Assembly (NCBI GenBank): GCA_009693105.1
Contig: SHXV01000011.1
Coordinates: 1-36,426, forward strand
Source of the DNA: Dehalococcoidia bacterium
GTDB taxonomy: Bacteria > Chloroflexota > Dehalococcoidia > SHXV01
Direction: 5' to 3'
Length of the DNA: 36,426 nt
Position 1 is the first letter of the stretch; each line of letters begins with the position of its first letter. A program made the position numbers and the translations under genes. Below the pieces are notes generated by a model. That model was not told the DNA's origin, searched no databases, and saw nothing but the letters and a program-made list of their open reading frames with translations. Positions 1-9,847 of the stretch are shown here, one piece after another.

Positions 1-92
1 GTTCACGCGGGATATGGTATCGTGCGCTAACGATGCATGCCGTCTATCGCATGGATAGAATCGTTGGGGCACAGCCCGAGGAGGGAGCCACC

Positions 93-296
93 ATGGGATA
101 CGACAACGCCGAGCGCAAGAAGATATTCGGCGAGATCCAGCGCTACCTGCTCGATGACGCGAACTTGCCGATCGCGCCCACGGTGCGTAATTACGACTGG
201 TTCGGCGCGAAGAAGAACATTCGGAACTGGGCAGCGCCCGGCTACTTCCTCAGCAACTACACCTGACAGTTCAACAAGGTATGGCTCGATAGCTAG
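93..296 (+). pseudogene. Internally deleted remnant of a family-5-like extracellular solute-binding protein
   Basis: MGYDNAE N-terminus joined directly to the C-terminal block RKKIFGEIQRYLLDDANLPIAPTVRNYDWFGAKKNIRNWAAPGYFLSNYT*QFNKVWLDS, which matches the C-termini of the intact paralogs at 1828-3546 and 3730-5439; in-frame TGA (264-266) where paralogs have TGG. Confidence 0.88.
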
Positions 297-347
297 GTCC
301 CGATGGGCGGTGCTGAACGCAACGGATAAGTGAAGAAGGAGAACGCC

Positions 348-1571
348 ATGGCAAGGTACTACAACATCATCTCAGCGGACGGACACGTCGAGACCCCGCC
401 GGAATCGTGGGTTAAGTACGTGCCCGAGAAATACAAAAGCCGCGCTCCCCGCCTGATCGACCTCGAAGATGGCGGTCAGGCCTGGGTCGTGGAGAACAAG
501 CCGGTCCTGCAGAATGGCCTGAACATAACGGGCAACCGCACGCTGCCGCCGGGCAAGGACATCTCCGGCGTCCGCTTCGCGAGCGAGAGCTACTGGAACA
601 AGGACGGCACCGCCGCCCCAGGCTCCGGCAATGGCATTCAGCGCCTGCAGGAGCAGGACCAGGACGGCATCGACGCGGAGGTGCTGTACCCGCCGGTGTT
701 CGCCACCACCTTCATCGAGGGCATCCAGGACAAGAAGGCGTACCTGGCGATGGTCCAGGCGTACAACACCTTCCTTGCGGAGACCTACTGCGCTGTCGCG
801 CCAGACCGCCTCATCGGTAACGCCGTGGTTCCCGTGACAGGCGTCGAGGACGCAATCGCTGAGCTGAAGCGCTGCAAGGAGCTCGGCATTATCTCCGTCA
901 GCCCGCATATGTTCCCTAACGGCAGCGGAAAGCCGGCGCCTGAGGATGACCCGTACTGGGAGACGGCGCTCAACATCGACATGAAGGTCTCCCCCCACCT
1001 CACCATCGGTGATCGCGAGCCAGGACCGCCCGGCTCCGCCACAGGGCCCGGTGCCGCAGCGATACGAGCACTCGGCGCCGGCCGCGGTGGTGGCGGCCCG
1101 ACGCATGCGGTCGCGCAGATGATCGCATACGGCGTTCTCGATCGCTTCCCTGATTTGCGGCTCTACATCGCGGAGTCGAACGCAAGCTGGCTTCCTGGCG
1201 CCATGTGGTTCATGGACGACAGCTACAAGACCTGGCGCTCAGGAGTGGGCGTGACCCTGAAGATGATGCCCAGTGAGTATCTGAAGAAGCACTTCATGTT
1301 CAGCTTCATCCGCGACCCGATGGCGATGAAGATGCGGAACCTTCTGCCCACCGATAACCTGATGTGGGGCAGCGACTTTCCCCACTCCGTCGGTTCGTTC
1401 CCGAACTCCCAGGGCTGGCTGAAGATCATCTTCGAGGGCGTGCCTGAGGACATCGAGAAGAAGATCCTCGTCGAGAATCCCTGCCGCTTCTTTGGCCTCG
1501 ATATGACCAAGGCCATAACGGAAACCCCCACAGCGGCTGCGAGTGAGACCGCATGGGCCCGGTCATCGTGA
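348..1571 (+). CDS. Amidohydrolase-2 family (COG2159-like) metal-dependent hydrolase
   Basis: N-terminal ISADGHVETPPESW, C-terminal MWGSDFPHSVGSFPNS...ENPCRFFGLD typical of the family; RBS-like aagaagga upstream of ATG at 348. Confidence 0.85.
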   Translation: MARYYNIISADGHVETPPESWVKYVPEKYKSRAPRLIDLEDGGQAWVVENKPVLQNGLNITGNRTLPPGKDISGVRFASESYWNKDGTAAPGSGNGIQRLQEQDQDGIDAEVLYPPVFATTFIEGIQDKKAYLAMVQAYNTFLAETYCAVAPDRLIGNAVVPVTGVEDAIAELKRCKELGIISVSPHMFPNGSGKPAPEDDPYWETALNIDMKVSPHLTIGDREPGPPGSATGPGAAAIRALGAGRGGGGPTHAVAQMIAYGVLDRFPDLRLYIAESNASWLPGAMWFMDDSYKTWRSGVGVTLKMMPSEYLKKHFMFSFIRDPMAMKMRNLLPTDNLMWGSDFPHSVGSFPNSQGWLKIIFEGVPEDIEKKILVENPCRFFGLDMTKAITETPTAAASETAWARSS

Positions 1572-1677
1572 ACCGGGCAAAGGACGGCGCCTAACTGATC
1601 TGCAGGGGAGCAGATATCAGACGATGGGCAATTTCTAGTCGCAGGGGCCAATAATCGAAGGTCTCCACTAAGGGCAG

Positions 1678-1713
1678 GGAGAGCGGCCGGGGCAACCCGG
1701 CCGCTCTCCTTTT
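1678..1713 (+). terminator. Rho-independent terminator
   Basis: GGAGAGCGGCCGG-GGCAAC-CCGGCCGCTCTCC-TTTT, perfect 13-bp stem, 6-nt loop. Confidence 0.9.
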
Positions 1714-1827
1714 GGCGGGAAACAACCTCCCCGGTTCATGCGGGATATGGTATCGTGCGCTAACGATGCCTGCCGTCTATCGCATGGATAGAATCGTTGG
1801 GGCAATAGCCCGGAGGAGGGAGCCAAG

Positions 1828-3546
1828 ATGGGATACGACAACGCCGAACAAATCTGGGATCGACCACTCACGCGCAGGCAGCTCATGGGGGCGATGGCGG
1901 CCGGCGGCGCCAGCCTGGCGCTTGTTGGCTGCGGGGATGATGATGACGACTCCGGCGCTGCCGTCCAGGAATCGAGCCAGCCCAAGAAGGGCGGGAATCT
2001 CACCTTAACCGTCGTCACGGGACCGGCGATCCTCGATCCCCAGAAGTCGATCACGGTGGCCAACGGGCCGGCGGACGTGTGGGGTCTCATCTCGACACCG
2101 ATCGTCCGCTTCGATTGGAGGAAGGGGACGATCTACGACGGCAGTGCCGAAAAGTGGGAGTTTCCCGATCCCCTCACCCTGCTCATCCGCCTGAAGAAGA
2201 ACACGCACTTCCACCAGGAGTCGATGGGGAAGGGGCGTGAAGTAGAGGCGAGTGATGTGGTAGCCTCGCTCGAGCGGCTTCGCACGAAAGGGGACGCCAC
2301 CTTCGGCATCGCCAGCCGGTTCAACCTTGTCGACACCTACGAGGCGGTGGACAAGTACACGGTAAGGGTGAAGTTTACGAAGCCGGACGCCAACTTCCTT
2401 TCCTGGATGTACCATCCCGGCGCAGGCATCATTTTCCCCAAGGAAGCGCTCGCGAAGCACGGTGGCGCCGGCATGATTGTGCCGGAGGTCTGGTACAGCA
2501 ACGGCCCGTTCATCCCGGACATTAGCAGCTACCGGCCGGACATCTCGGTCAGTCTGAAGCGCAACCCCAACTACGACGTCGACCCGGGCGGGTTGCCTTA
2601 CCTCGACGGGATCACGGTGCTCGGCATCGCCGACGCCTCCACGAGAGAGGCGGCGTTCCGGTCTGGCCAGACGGACATCGGGCTGATGTCGACGCTGTCC
2701 GTCAAGAACTTTCAAAGCACCCACCAGATCGGAAGCACTGAGGACGCGATCACGGCGGTGAGCCAGCTCAACTTCAACACTACGATCCCACCGTTTAACG
2801 ACCCGCGCGTGCGCCAGGCCTTCCATCGCTCCGTCGACCGCGAGGAGCTGAAGCTGGTGGTCGGCGAGGGCTTCGGATGCGCCTCGATGCTTCTCGGCTG
2901 CCGCTCCGCGCTCTACCTGACGGAGAAGGACTTTGAGGGCAAGCCGGGTTTCCGCAAGGACAAGAAAGAGGACATCGCCGACGCCAAGAAGCTGCTGGCG
3001 GCGGCCGGTGTTGACCCAACGAAGACGACCCTCAAGTTCGGCGCATCAGCGCTCACAACCTACAAAGTCTACGCCGACCAGAACGCATCGCTCAAAGGGT
3101 CGTGGGAGCGCAACCTGGGCCTGAAGATCGAGTTGATCACCCCGCCCACCGGCTACCCGCTCCCAGCTCAGGTTAAGGCGGAGGGGCACCAGATGATCGC
3201 GCTCTCCAACGGCGGTCTGGGCGGGCTTATCTGGGACGATCCTCTGTGGCACGCCACGCACTCAACCGGGATCCACAACTCATCATTCTGGTTCGACAAG
3301 AAGACGGACGAACTGGTGGAGAAGCAGCAGCAGGCGCTCGACATCAACGAGCGGAAGAAGCTGTGGGCGGAACTACAGCGGTACCTTTTCGATACGAGCG
3401 ACAATTCCCAGACGATGCCGTCGTCGCCGATCGTTCGCAACTACGACTTCTTTGGAGCCAAGAAGACTGTCCGCAACTGGACCATGCCGGGCTACTTTCT
3501 GAGCCACTACCCGTGGCAGTTCAATAAGGTGTGGCTGGATCAGTAG
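1828..3546 (+). CDS. ABC transporter substrate-binding protein, family 5-like, Tat-type lipoprotein
   Basis: TRRQLMGAMAAGGASLALVGC signal with twin Arg and lipobox, poly-Asp after Cys, PKKGGNLTL, DPRVRQAFHRSVDREEL motif. Confidence 0.9.
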   Translation: MGYDNAEQIWDRPLTRRQLMGAMAAGGASLALVGCGDDDDDSGAAVQESSQPKKGGNLTLTVVTGPAILDPQKSITVANGPADVWGLISTPIVRFDWRKGTIYDGSAEKWEFPDPLTLLIRLKKNTHFHQESMGKGREVEASDVVASLERLRTKGDATFGIASRFNLVDTYEAVDKYTVRVKFTKPDANFLSWMYHPGAGIIFPKEALAKHGGAGMIVPEVWYSNGPFIPDISSYRPDISVSLKRNPNYDVDPGGLPYLDGITVLGIADASTREAAFRSGQTDIGLMSTLSVKNFQSTHQIGSTEDAITAVSQLNFNTTIPPFNDPRVRQAFHRSVDREELKLVVGEGFGCASMLLGCRSALYLTEKDFEGKPGFRKDKKEDIADAKKLLAAAGVDPTKTTLKFGASALTTYKVYADQNASLKGSWERNLGLKIELITPPTGYPLPAQVKAEGHQMIALSNGGLGGLIWDDPLWHATHSTGIHNSSFWFDKKTDELVEKQQQALDINERKKLWAELQRYLFDTSDNSQTMPSSPIVRNYDFFGAKKTVRNWTMPGYFLSHYPWQFNKVWLDQ

Positions 3547-3570
3547 CAGTCACCGTGTTCACGGGGATAG

Positions 3571-3606
3571 GGAGAGCGGCTGGGGTAACCCGGCCGCTCT
3601 CCTTTT
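3571..3606 (+). terminator. Rho-independent terminator
   Basis: GGAGAGCGGCTGG-GGTAAC-CCGGCCGCTCTCC-TTTT. Confidence 0.9.
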
Positions 3607-3729
3607 ATCGGGGCAGCAAACCGCTCCCTCCTTCTTCCAGGATGTGGCATGGTGCCCCATCGCTCCAAGCTGTAGAATCCGTGCATCGGCAGATTTGGGG
3701 GAAAGCACACCTTGAGGAGGGAAATAGGG

Positions 3730-5439
3730 ATGGGATACGACCGCGCAGACCAGATATGGGAGCGTCCACTTACCCGCCGTCAGCTTATGGGGGCGATGGC
3801 CGTTGGCGGCACGAGCCTGGCGCTGGTCGGCTGCGGCGACGATGACGACGGCGCGGAGCCAAGCGGGACACAGGTGGCGGGCCAGCCCAAGAAGGGCGGC
3901 ACGCTCACCCTTCGCGCCGCCACGGCGGTGAACATCACGGACCCGCACAAGGACATCAGCGTGACCGGCCCGGCCGATATCTGGGCGCTTCTCGGTAACA
4001 CCGTTTTGCGGTTCAACTGGAAGAAGGGTGTGCCCGTCGATGGGATCGCGGAGAAATGGGAATTCCCCGATCCGTTGACACTGGTCCTGACCCTGAAGAA
4101 GGGTGTGCACTTCCAGAAGGAATCGCTGGCGCAGGGCCGGGAGGTCGACTCCGGCGATGTCGTCGCCGGGCTGGAGCGGGCGCGCACGTCCGGAGACGCC
4201 ACGTTCACCATCGCCGGGCGGTTCCGCCTGGTTGATACCTACACCGCCGTCGACAAGTACACGGTGCGGGTGAAGTTCAAGAAGCCGGACGCCAACTTCC
4301 TCTGCTGGATGTACCACCCGAACGCCGGCGTGGTCCTGCCCCGGGAGGCGTACGCGAAGCACGGGGCCGCCTTCGCGAACCAGCCGGAGATCTGGTACGG
4401 CAGCGGTCCGTTCGTTGTCGACCAGTCATCGTTCAAGACCGGCATCTCCATGTCGCTGAAGCGCAACCCGAGCTACGACGTCGACCCGGGCGGTCTGCCC
4501 TACCTGGACCAGATCAACCTGCTCTACATCCAGGACAACTCCACGCGTGAGGCGGCGTTCCGCACGGGCCAGATCGACATCATGCAGATGCCGACGCTGG
4601 CGGCGAAGAGCTTCCAGAACAGCCACCAGGTGGAGAGCACTGAAGACACCGTGACGGCGGTCTCCCACCTGGCGATGAACACGCAGCTTGCCCCGACCAA
4701 GGATGTCCGCGTGCGCCAGGCGCTGCACCGGATCATCGACCGGGAAGAGCTGATCCAGGTGGTGGGCGATGGGTTTGGCTGCACGGACATCATCTTGGGC
4801 TGCCGTTCCGAGCTCTATCTCACGTCGAAGGAGTGGGAGGGCAAGCCGGGCTTCCGCAAGAACAAGAACGATGACCTGACGGAGGCGAGGCAATTGCTCA
4901 CCGCCGCCGGCATCGACCCGACGAAGACGACGCTGAAGATCTGGCATTCCGCTGGCAGCGAGTTCAAGGTCATCTATGACATGCCTATCGCCGTGCGCGG
5001 TATGCTCAACCGCTTCGGATTCAAGATCGAGCCGTTTACGGAGCTGACCTCGATCACCCCGGCGCAGACGATAGCGAACAACATCCACCTGACCAGCATC
5101 TCCGATGGCGGCCTGGGCGGGCTGATCTTCGACGACCCGATCTGGAAGACGATGCACTCCGACTACACGCTCTCCGTGCGGAACAACGCGCTCTGGCAGG
5201 ACAAGCAGACGGACACGCTGGTGGAGAAGCAGCAGGAGCAGCTGGACCTGAACGATCGCAAGAAGACCTGGGCGGAGTTGCAGCGCTACCTGATGGAGGA
5301 GAAGAACCTTCCCGTGGCGCCGGTGGTGCGCAACTACGACTTCTACGGGGCGAAGAAGACGGTGAAGAACTGGACCACGCCCGGTTACTTCCTGAGCAAC
5401 TACGCCTGGCAGTTCAACAAGGTCTGGTTGGACCAGTAG
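3730..5439 (+). CDS. ABC transporter substrate-binding protein, family 5-like, Tat-type lipoprotein (paralog of 1828-3546)
   Basis: LTRRQLMGAMAVGGTSLALVGCGDDDD; DVRVRQALHRIIDREEL; RBS gaggaggg before ATG at 3730. Confidence 0.9.
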   Translation: MGYDRADQIWERPLTRRQLMGAMAVGGTSLALVGCGDDDDGAEPSGTQVAGQPKKGGTLTLRAATAVNITDPHKDISVTGPADIWALLGNTVLRFNWKKGVPVDGIAEKWEFPDPLTLVLTLKKGVHFQKESLAQGREVDSGDVVAGLERARTSGDATFTIAGRFRLVDTYTAVDKYTVRVKFKKPDANFLCWMYHPNAGVVLPREAYAKHGAAFANQPEIWYGSGPFVVDQSSFKTGISMSLKRNPSYDVDPGGLPYLDQINLLYIQDNSTREAAFRTGQIDIMQMPTLAAKSFQNSHQVESTEDTVTAVSHLAMNTQLAPTKDVRVRQALHRIIDREELIQVVGDGFGCTDIILGCRSELYLTSKEWEGKPGFRKNKNDDLTEARQLLTAAGIDPTKTTLKIWHSAGSEFKVIYDMPIAVRGMLNRFGFKIEPFTELTSITPAQTIANNIHLTSISDGGLGGLIFDDPIWKTMHSDYTLSVRNNALWQDKQTDTLVEKQQEQLDLNDRKKTWAELQRYLMEEKNLPVAPVVRNYDFYGAKKTVKNWTTPGYFLSNYAWQFNKVWLDQ

Positions 5440-5465
5440 ATTTCGCGGAACGCGTGTGTGACTGC

Positions 5466-5497
5466 GAGTGGCCGGGGCAACCTGGCCACTCTCTTTT
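5466..5497 (+). terminator. Rho-independent terminator
   Basis: GAGTGGCCGG-GGCAAC-CTGGCCACTC-TCTTTT. Confidence 0.85.
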
Positions 5498-5553
5498 GGG
5501 AACCGCCCTTGACCGCGCCACCATCGAACGGCTGTGCTATACTGAGCGGCGCT

Positions 5554-8500
5554 ATGGAGATTCTGCAGCAGTTTCACCCGGTCGTCCGCACCTGGTTCGA
5601 GCGGCGGTTTGGCGCCCCCACGGACGCGCAGGTGAGCGGCTGGCCCTCGATCATCGCCGGGCGGGATACGCTGATCAGCGCCCCCACGGGCTCCGGCAAG
5701 ACGCTGGCCGCCTTCCTCGCCGGCATCGATGCCCTTGTCCGGCGCAGCGAAGCAGGGGATCTCCCGCCGGGCACGGCCATCGTTTACGTCTCACCGCTGA
5801 AGGCCCTCAGCAACGATATCCAGCGCAATCTCGAAGTGCCGCTGGCGGAGATACGCGAGGTGGCGGCGGAGCTGGGCTACGACCTACCCGATATTCGCGT
5901 GGGCCTGCGTACGGGCGATAGCACGGCATCGGAGCGGCAGGCCATCGTCCGGAAGCCGCCGCACATCCTGGTGACGACACCGGAATCGCTCTACCTCATG
6001 GTCACGGCGGAGCGCTCCCGCGCGACGCTGCGCGGTGTCCAGACCGTCATCGTGGACGAGATCCACGCCCTGGCGCGGGACCGCCGGGGCAGCCACCTTG
6101 CCCTGACGCTGGCCCGGCTGGACCACGTGGCGGAGTCGCGGCCCGCCCGCATCGGACTGTCCGCCACCCAGCGGCCGATCGAGCAGATCGCCGCGTTTCT
6201 CGTCGGCGCCGACCGGACGAACGATGATGGCACGCCCGGCTGCACCATCGTCGACCTGGGCCACCAGCGCGATCTGGAGCTGGCGGTGGACGTGCCGCCG
6301 AGCGATCTAGAAGCGGTGATGCCCGGTGAGCAGTGGGGCGATGTCTATGACCGCCTGGCGGAGCTCGTTGCCGCGCACCGGACCACCCTCATCTTCGTCA
6401 ACACACGCAAGCTCTCAGAGCGGGTGGCGTTCCACCTGGCCCAGCGGCTGGGTGAGGAGCAGGTGGCCAGCCACCACGGAAGCCTCTCCAAGGAACGGCG
6501 CTTCCGCGTGGAGCAGCGGCTGAAGGAGGGCTCGCTGAAGGCGCTGGTGGCCACGGCGTCGTTGGAGCTGGGCATCGATATCGGCAGCATCGACCTGGTC
6601 TGCCAGGTGGGGTCGCCGCGCAGCATCGCCGCGTTCCTCCAGCGCGTGGGCCGGTCCGGTCACGGCCTGGGCCTGCGGCCGCACGGACGGCTGTTCCCCA
6701 CCACGCGCGATGAGCTGGTGGAGACGGCAGCGCTGGTTCGCGCCGTGCGGGCGGGCCGGCTGGACCGCATCCACCCGCTGGACGCCCCGCTGGATGTGCT
6801 GGCCCAGCAGATCGTGGCGGAGTGCGCCTGCGAGGACTGGGACGTCGACGCGCTGTACGCGCTGGCCCGCTGCGCCGCGCCCTATCGCTCGCTGGGGCGC
6901 GCCGCCTTCGACGAGATCGTGGAGATGATGGCGGGCGGCGTGGGCGATGGAGCGGGACGCTCCCCCGCCCTGCTTCACCACGATCGCATCAACGGCGTCC
7001 TTCGCGCCCGGCGGGGGGCACGTATGACCGCGATCACGAACGGGGGGACGATCCCAGAGATGGGTGACTACCGCGTGGTGGCCGACCCGGACGAAACCAC
7101 GGTGGGCACCGTCAATGAGGACTTCGCCATCGAGAGCATGATCGGCGATATCTTCCTCCTGGGCAGCACCTCCTGGCGCATCCGCCGGGTGGAGTCCGGC
7201 ATCGTCCGCGTGGTGGATGCAGCCGGAGCGCCGCCCACCATCCCCTTCTGGCTGGGGGAGGCGCCGGGGCGCACCATCGAGCTTTCGGAGGAGGTGAGCC
7301 GCCTTCGCCGTGACATCGTTGATGGGCTGCATGAGCACGATGCGCTCGTCGCCCGGCTGCGGGAGGAGTGCGGCCTGATGGACCTGGGCGCGATCCAGCT
7401 CATCGACTACCTGCGCGCCGCCCGCGACGGCCTGGGCATCATTCCCACGCAAGAGGACATCGTCTTCGAGCGCTTCTTCGACGAGACCGGCGGGATGCAG
7501 ATGGTGGTGCACGCCCCCTACGGGGCGCGGATCAACCGCGCTTGGGGGCTGGCGTTGCGCAAGCGATTTTGCGTCACCTTCGATTTCGAGCTGCAGGCGG
7601 CCGCCAGCGATGACTCCATCCTGCTTTCGCTTGGCCCCCAGCACAGCTTCCCCGTGGAGGAGGCGTGGAGCTTTGTGCGGGCGCGCAACGTGGAAGCGGC
7701 GCTGGAACAGGCGGTGCTGGCCACCCCCCTTTTCCCCACGCGCTGGCGCTGGAACGCCACGCGGGCGCTTGCCGTACCCCGCCAGCGGGGTGGACGCCGG
7801 GTGCCGCCGTTCCTCCAGCGCATGCGCTCCGATGATCTGCTGGCGTCCGTCTTTCCGGCGCAGGCGGCCTGCCAGGACAACGCCGCCGCCGGTCCCGTCG
7901 ATATTCCGGACCACCCGCTGGTGCGGCAGGCCATGCGCGACTGTCTGGAGGAGGCGATGGACCTGCGCGGGCTCCAGTCGGTGCTGGAACGCATAGAAGC
8001 GGGGGAGATTCGTCTGCACGCGCGAGAAACGACCGAGCCTTCGCCCATGGCGCACGAGATTCTCACCGGTCGTCCCTACACCTACCTTGATGACGCGCCG
8101 CTGGAGGAGCGCCGCACCCGCGCCGTTTCGCTGCGCCGCACCCTCCCCCAGGACGCCCGCGACCTGGGGGCGCTGGATGCGGAGGCGATCGCCCGGGTGC
8201 GGGACGAGGCGTGGCCGACGGCCCGTGACGTCGAGGAGCTGCACGATGCGCTCCTGGCGCTGGTTGCCGTGCGTGGGACGGACCTGGCTCCCTACCGGGA
8301 GTGGATGGAGGCGCTTGTTCTTGCCGGACGGGCGGCGCGGCTCCGGACCGACCACGGCGTGCTGTGGTTCGCCGCGGAGAACGTGAACGTGGTGCGGCTC
8401 CTGTACCCGTCCGCCGGTATCGAGCCAGCGCTGAATCTGCCCGACGGCGTTGCGATCCGCGTGGCCGACCGGGATGAGGCGCGGCTGTTGCTGCTGCGGG

Positions 8501-9801
8501 GACACACGGAGGCGGGCGGCCCGCTGACGGTGGGCGAGCTCGCCCTGCGAACGGCGCTGACGGAGGAGGATGCCGCCCGTGGCGTGGCGATGCTGGAAGC
8601 GGCGGGCTTCGTCCTACGCGGTCGGTTCACCGCCGGTATCGGGGAGGACGAGTATTGCGATCGGCGGCTGCTGGCGCGCATTCACCGCTACACACTGGAC
8701 CGGCTGCGGCGGGAGATCGACCCCGTATCGGCGCAGGACTTCATGCGCTTCCTCTTGCGCTGGCAGCACCTGACGCCGGGCACGGCGCTGGGCGGCAAGG
8801 CGGGGGTGCGCAGCGCCATCGCGCGACTGCAGGGCTTCGAGGCGCCGGCGCGGGCATGGGAGCCTTCGCTCCTGTGCGCCCGGGTGCCGGACTATCGTTC
8901 CTCCTGGCTGGACGAGCTCTGCCTGGCGGGGGAGGTGGCCTGGGTCCGCCTCACGCCGCGCCGTCCCGCCGCCAGCGGTCGCACCGCCGCCACGCGGGCG
9001 ACGCCGATGACGCTGGCCCGGCGGCTGGAGTTGCCGTCACTGCTGGCGGCCGTCCGCATCGGTCTGGCCGCGGCCGATCCCGGACCGGAGGCGGGGGCAT
9101 CGGGCGAGGTGCTGGCGCTGCTGCGCTCGCGCGGGGCGCTGTTCTTCGACGAGATCGTGTCCACCACGCGCCGTCTGCCGGGCGATGTAGAGAGCGCGCT
9201 GCGCGAGCTGATCGCGGGCGGGTTCGTCACGTCGGACGGCTTCCAGGGCCTGCGCGATATCGTCACCGGGCGCAAGCGCGGGCGGTCGCAGGCTCCCCGG
9301 CGGATCGCCTATCTGCCGGGCGGCATCTTCGCCGGCGGAGGGCCGGCCGGGCGCTGGGCAGCGGTCGTGGCGCCGGTGGCGGGGCCGGGCGATGTCGAAG
9401 AGCTGGCGGAGCGCATCGCCATGACATTGCTGGAGCGCTACGGCGTCGTCTTCCGCGACCTGGTGCAGGGGGAGAGCTTCGCCCTGCCGTGGCGCGATCT
9501 GCTGCGGGCGCTGCGCCGCTTTGAGGCGCGCGGCACCGTGCGGGGCGGGCGGTTCGTTTCCGGCTTCGTCGGAGAGCAGTACGCGCTGCCGGAGGCCGTC
9601 GATTCGCTGCGGCGGGTGCGTCGCACGGCCCGCACCGGAGAGCGGGTGCGGGTCAGCGCCGTCGACCCGATGAACCTGACGGGTGTCATCCTCCCCGGCC
9701 CACGCGTCCCTGCCCAGCCGGACGGCAGCGTCGAGTACGTCGATGGTCTGCCGGAGGGCAGCGTCGCGCCTGACGGCGCGCTGTTCGCGAAGGTGGGGTA
9801 G
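5554..9801 (+). CDS. lhr: Lhr-family DEAD/DEAH ATP-dependent helicase
   Basis: APTGSGKTLAAF, DEIHALARDRRGSHLALTLARLD, LSATQRP, VNTRKLSERV, ATASLELGIDIGSIDLVCQVGSPRSIAAFLQRVGRSGH; long C-terminal Lhr region. Confidence 0.95.
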   Translation: MEILQQFHPVVRTWFERRFGAPTDAQVSGWPSIIAGRDTLISAPTGSGKTLAAFLAGIDALVRRSEAGDLPPGTAIVYVSPLKALSNDIQRNLEVPLAEIREVAAELGYDLPDIRVGLRTGDSTASERQAIVRKPPHILVTTPESLYLMVTAERSRATLRGVQTVIVDEIHALARDRRGSHLALTLARLDHVAESRPARIGLSATQRPIEQIAAFLVGADRTNDDGTPGCTIVDLGHQRDLELAVDVPPSDLEAVMPGEQWGDVYDRLAELVAAHRTTLIFVNTRKLSERVAFHLAQRLGEEQVASHHGSLSKERRFRVEQRLKEGSLKALVATASLELGIDIGSIDLVCQVGSPRSIAAFLQRVGRSGHGLGLRPHGRLFPTTRDELVETAALVRAVRAGRLDRIHPLDAPLDVLAQQIVAECACEDWDVDALYALARCAAPYRSLGRAAFDEIVEMMAGGVGDGAGRSPALLHHDRINGVLRARRGARMTAITNGGTIPEMGDYRVVADPDETTVGTVNEDFAIESMIGDIFLLGSTSWRIRRVESGIVRVVDAAGAPPTIPFWLGEAPGRTIELSEEVSRLRRDIVDGLHEHDALVARLREECGLMDLGAIQLIDYLRAARDGLGIIPTQEDIVFERFFDETGGMQMVVHAPYGARINRAWGLALRKRFCVTFDFELQAAASDDSILLSLGPQHSFPVEEAWSFVRARNVEAALEQAVLATPLFPTRWRWNATRALAVPRQRGGRRVPPFLQRMRSDDLLASVFPAQAACQDNAAAGPVDIPDHPLVRQAMRDCLEEAMDLRGLQSVLERIEAGEIRLHARETTEPSPMAHEILTGRPYTYLDDAPLEERRTRAVSLRRTLPQDARDLGALDAEAIARVRDEAWPTARDVEELHDALLALVAVRGTDLAPYREWMEALVLAGRAARLRTDHGVLWFAAENVNVVRLLYPSAGIEPALNLPDGVAIRVADRDEARLLLLRGHTEAGGPLTVGELALRTALTEEDAARGVAMLEAAGFVLRGRFTAGIGEDEYCDRRLLARIHRYTLDRLRREIDPVSAQDFMRFLLRWQHLTPGTALGGKAGVRSAIARLQGFEAPARAWEPSLLCARVPDYRSSWLDELCLAGEVAWVRLTPRRPAASGRTAATRATPMTLARRLELPSLLAAVRIGLAAADPGPEAGASGEVLALLRSRGALFFDEIVSTTRRLPGDVESALRELIAGGFVTSDGFQGLRDIVTGRKRGRSQAPRRIAYLPGGIFAGGGPAGRWAAVVAPVAGPGDVEELAERIAMTLLERYGVVFRDLVQGESFALPWRDLLRALRRFEARGTVRGGRFVSGFVGEQYALPEAVDSLRRVRRTARTGERVRVSAVDPMNLTGVILPGPRVPAQPDGSVEYVDGLPEGSVAPDGALFAKVG

Positions 9802-9847
9802 CGAGCGGAATCACTCCTACCTCCGGCCGCGCTACAATAGAAGCGCT

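Noticed and set aside
5509-5543. TTGACC ... TATACT as a full lhr promoter
   Set aside because: Spacer is 23 nt, too long for a standard -35/-10 pair; only the -10 is considered credible
6415-8505. 696-aa minus-strand ORF
   Set aside because: Antisense to lhr; GC-rich shadow ORF rich in His/Arg/Gln/Pro with no recognisable domain
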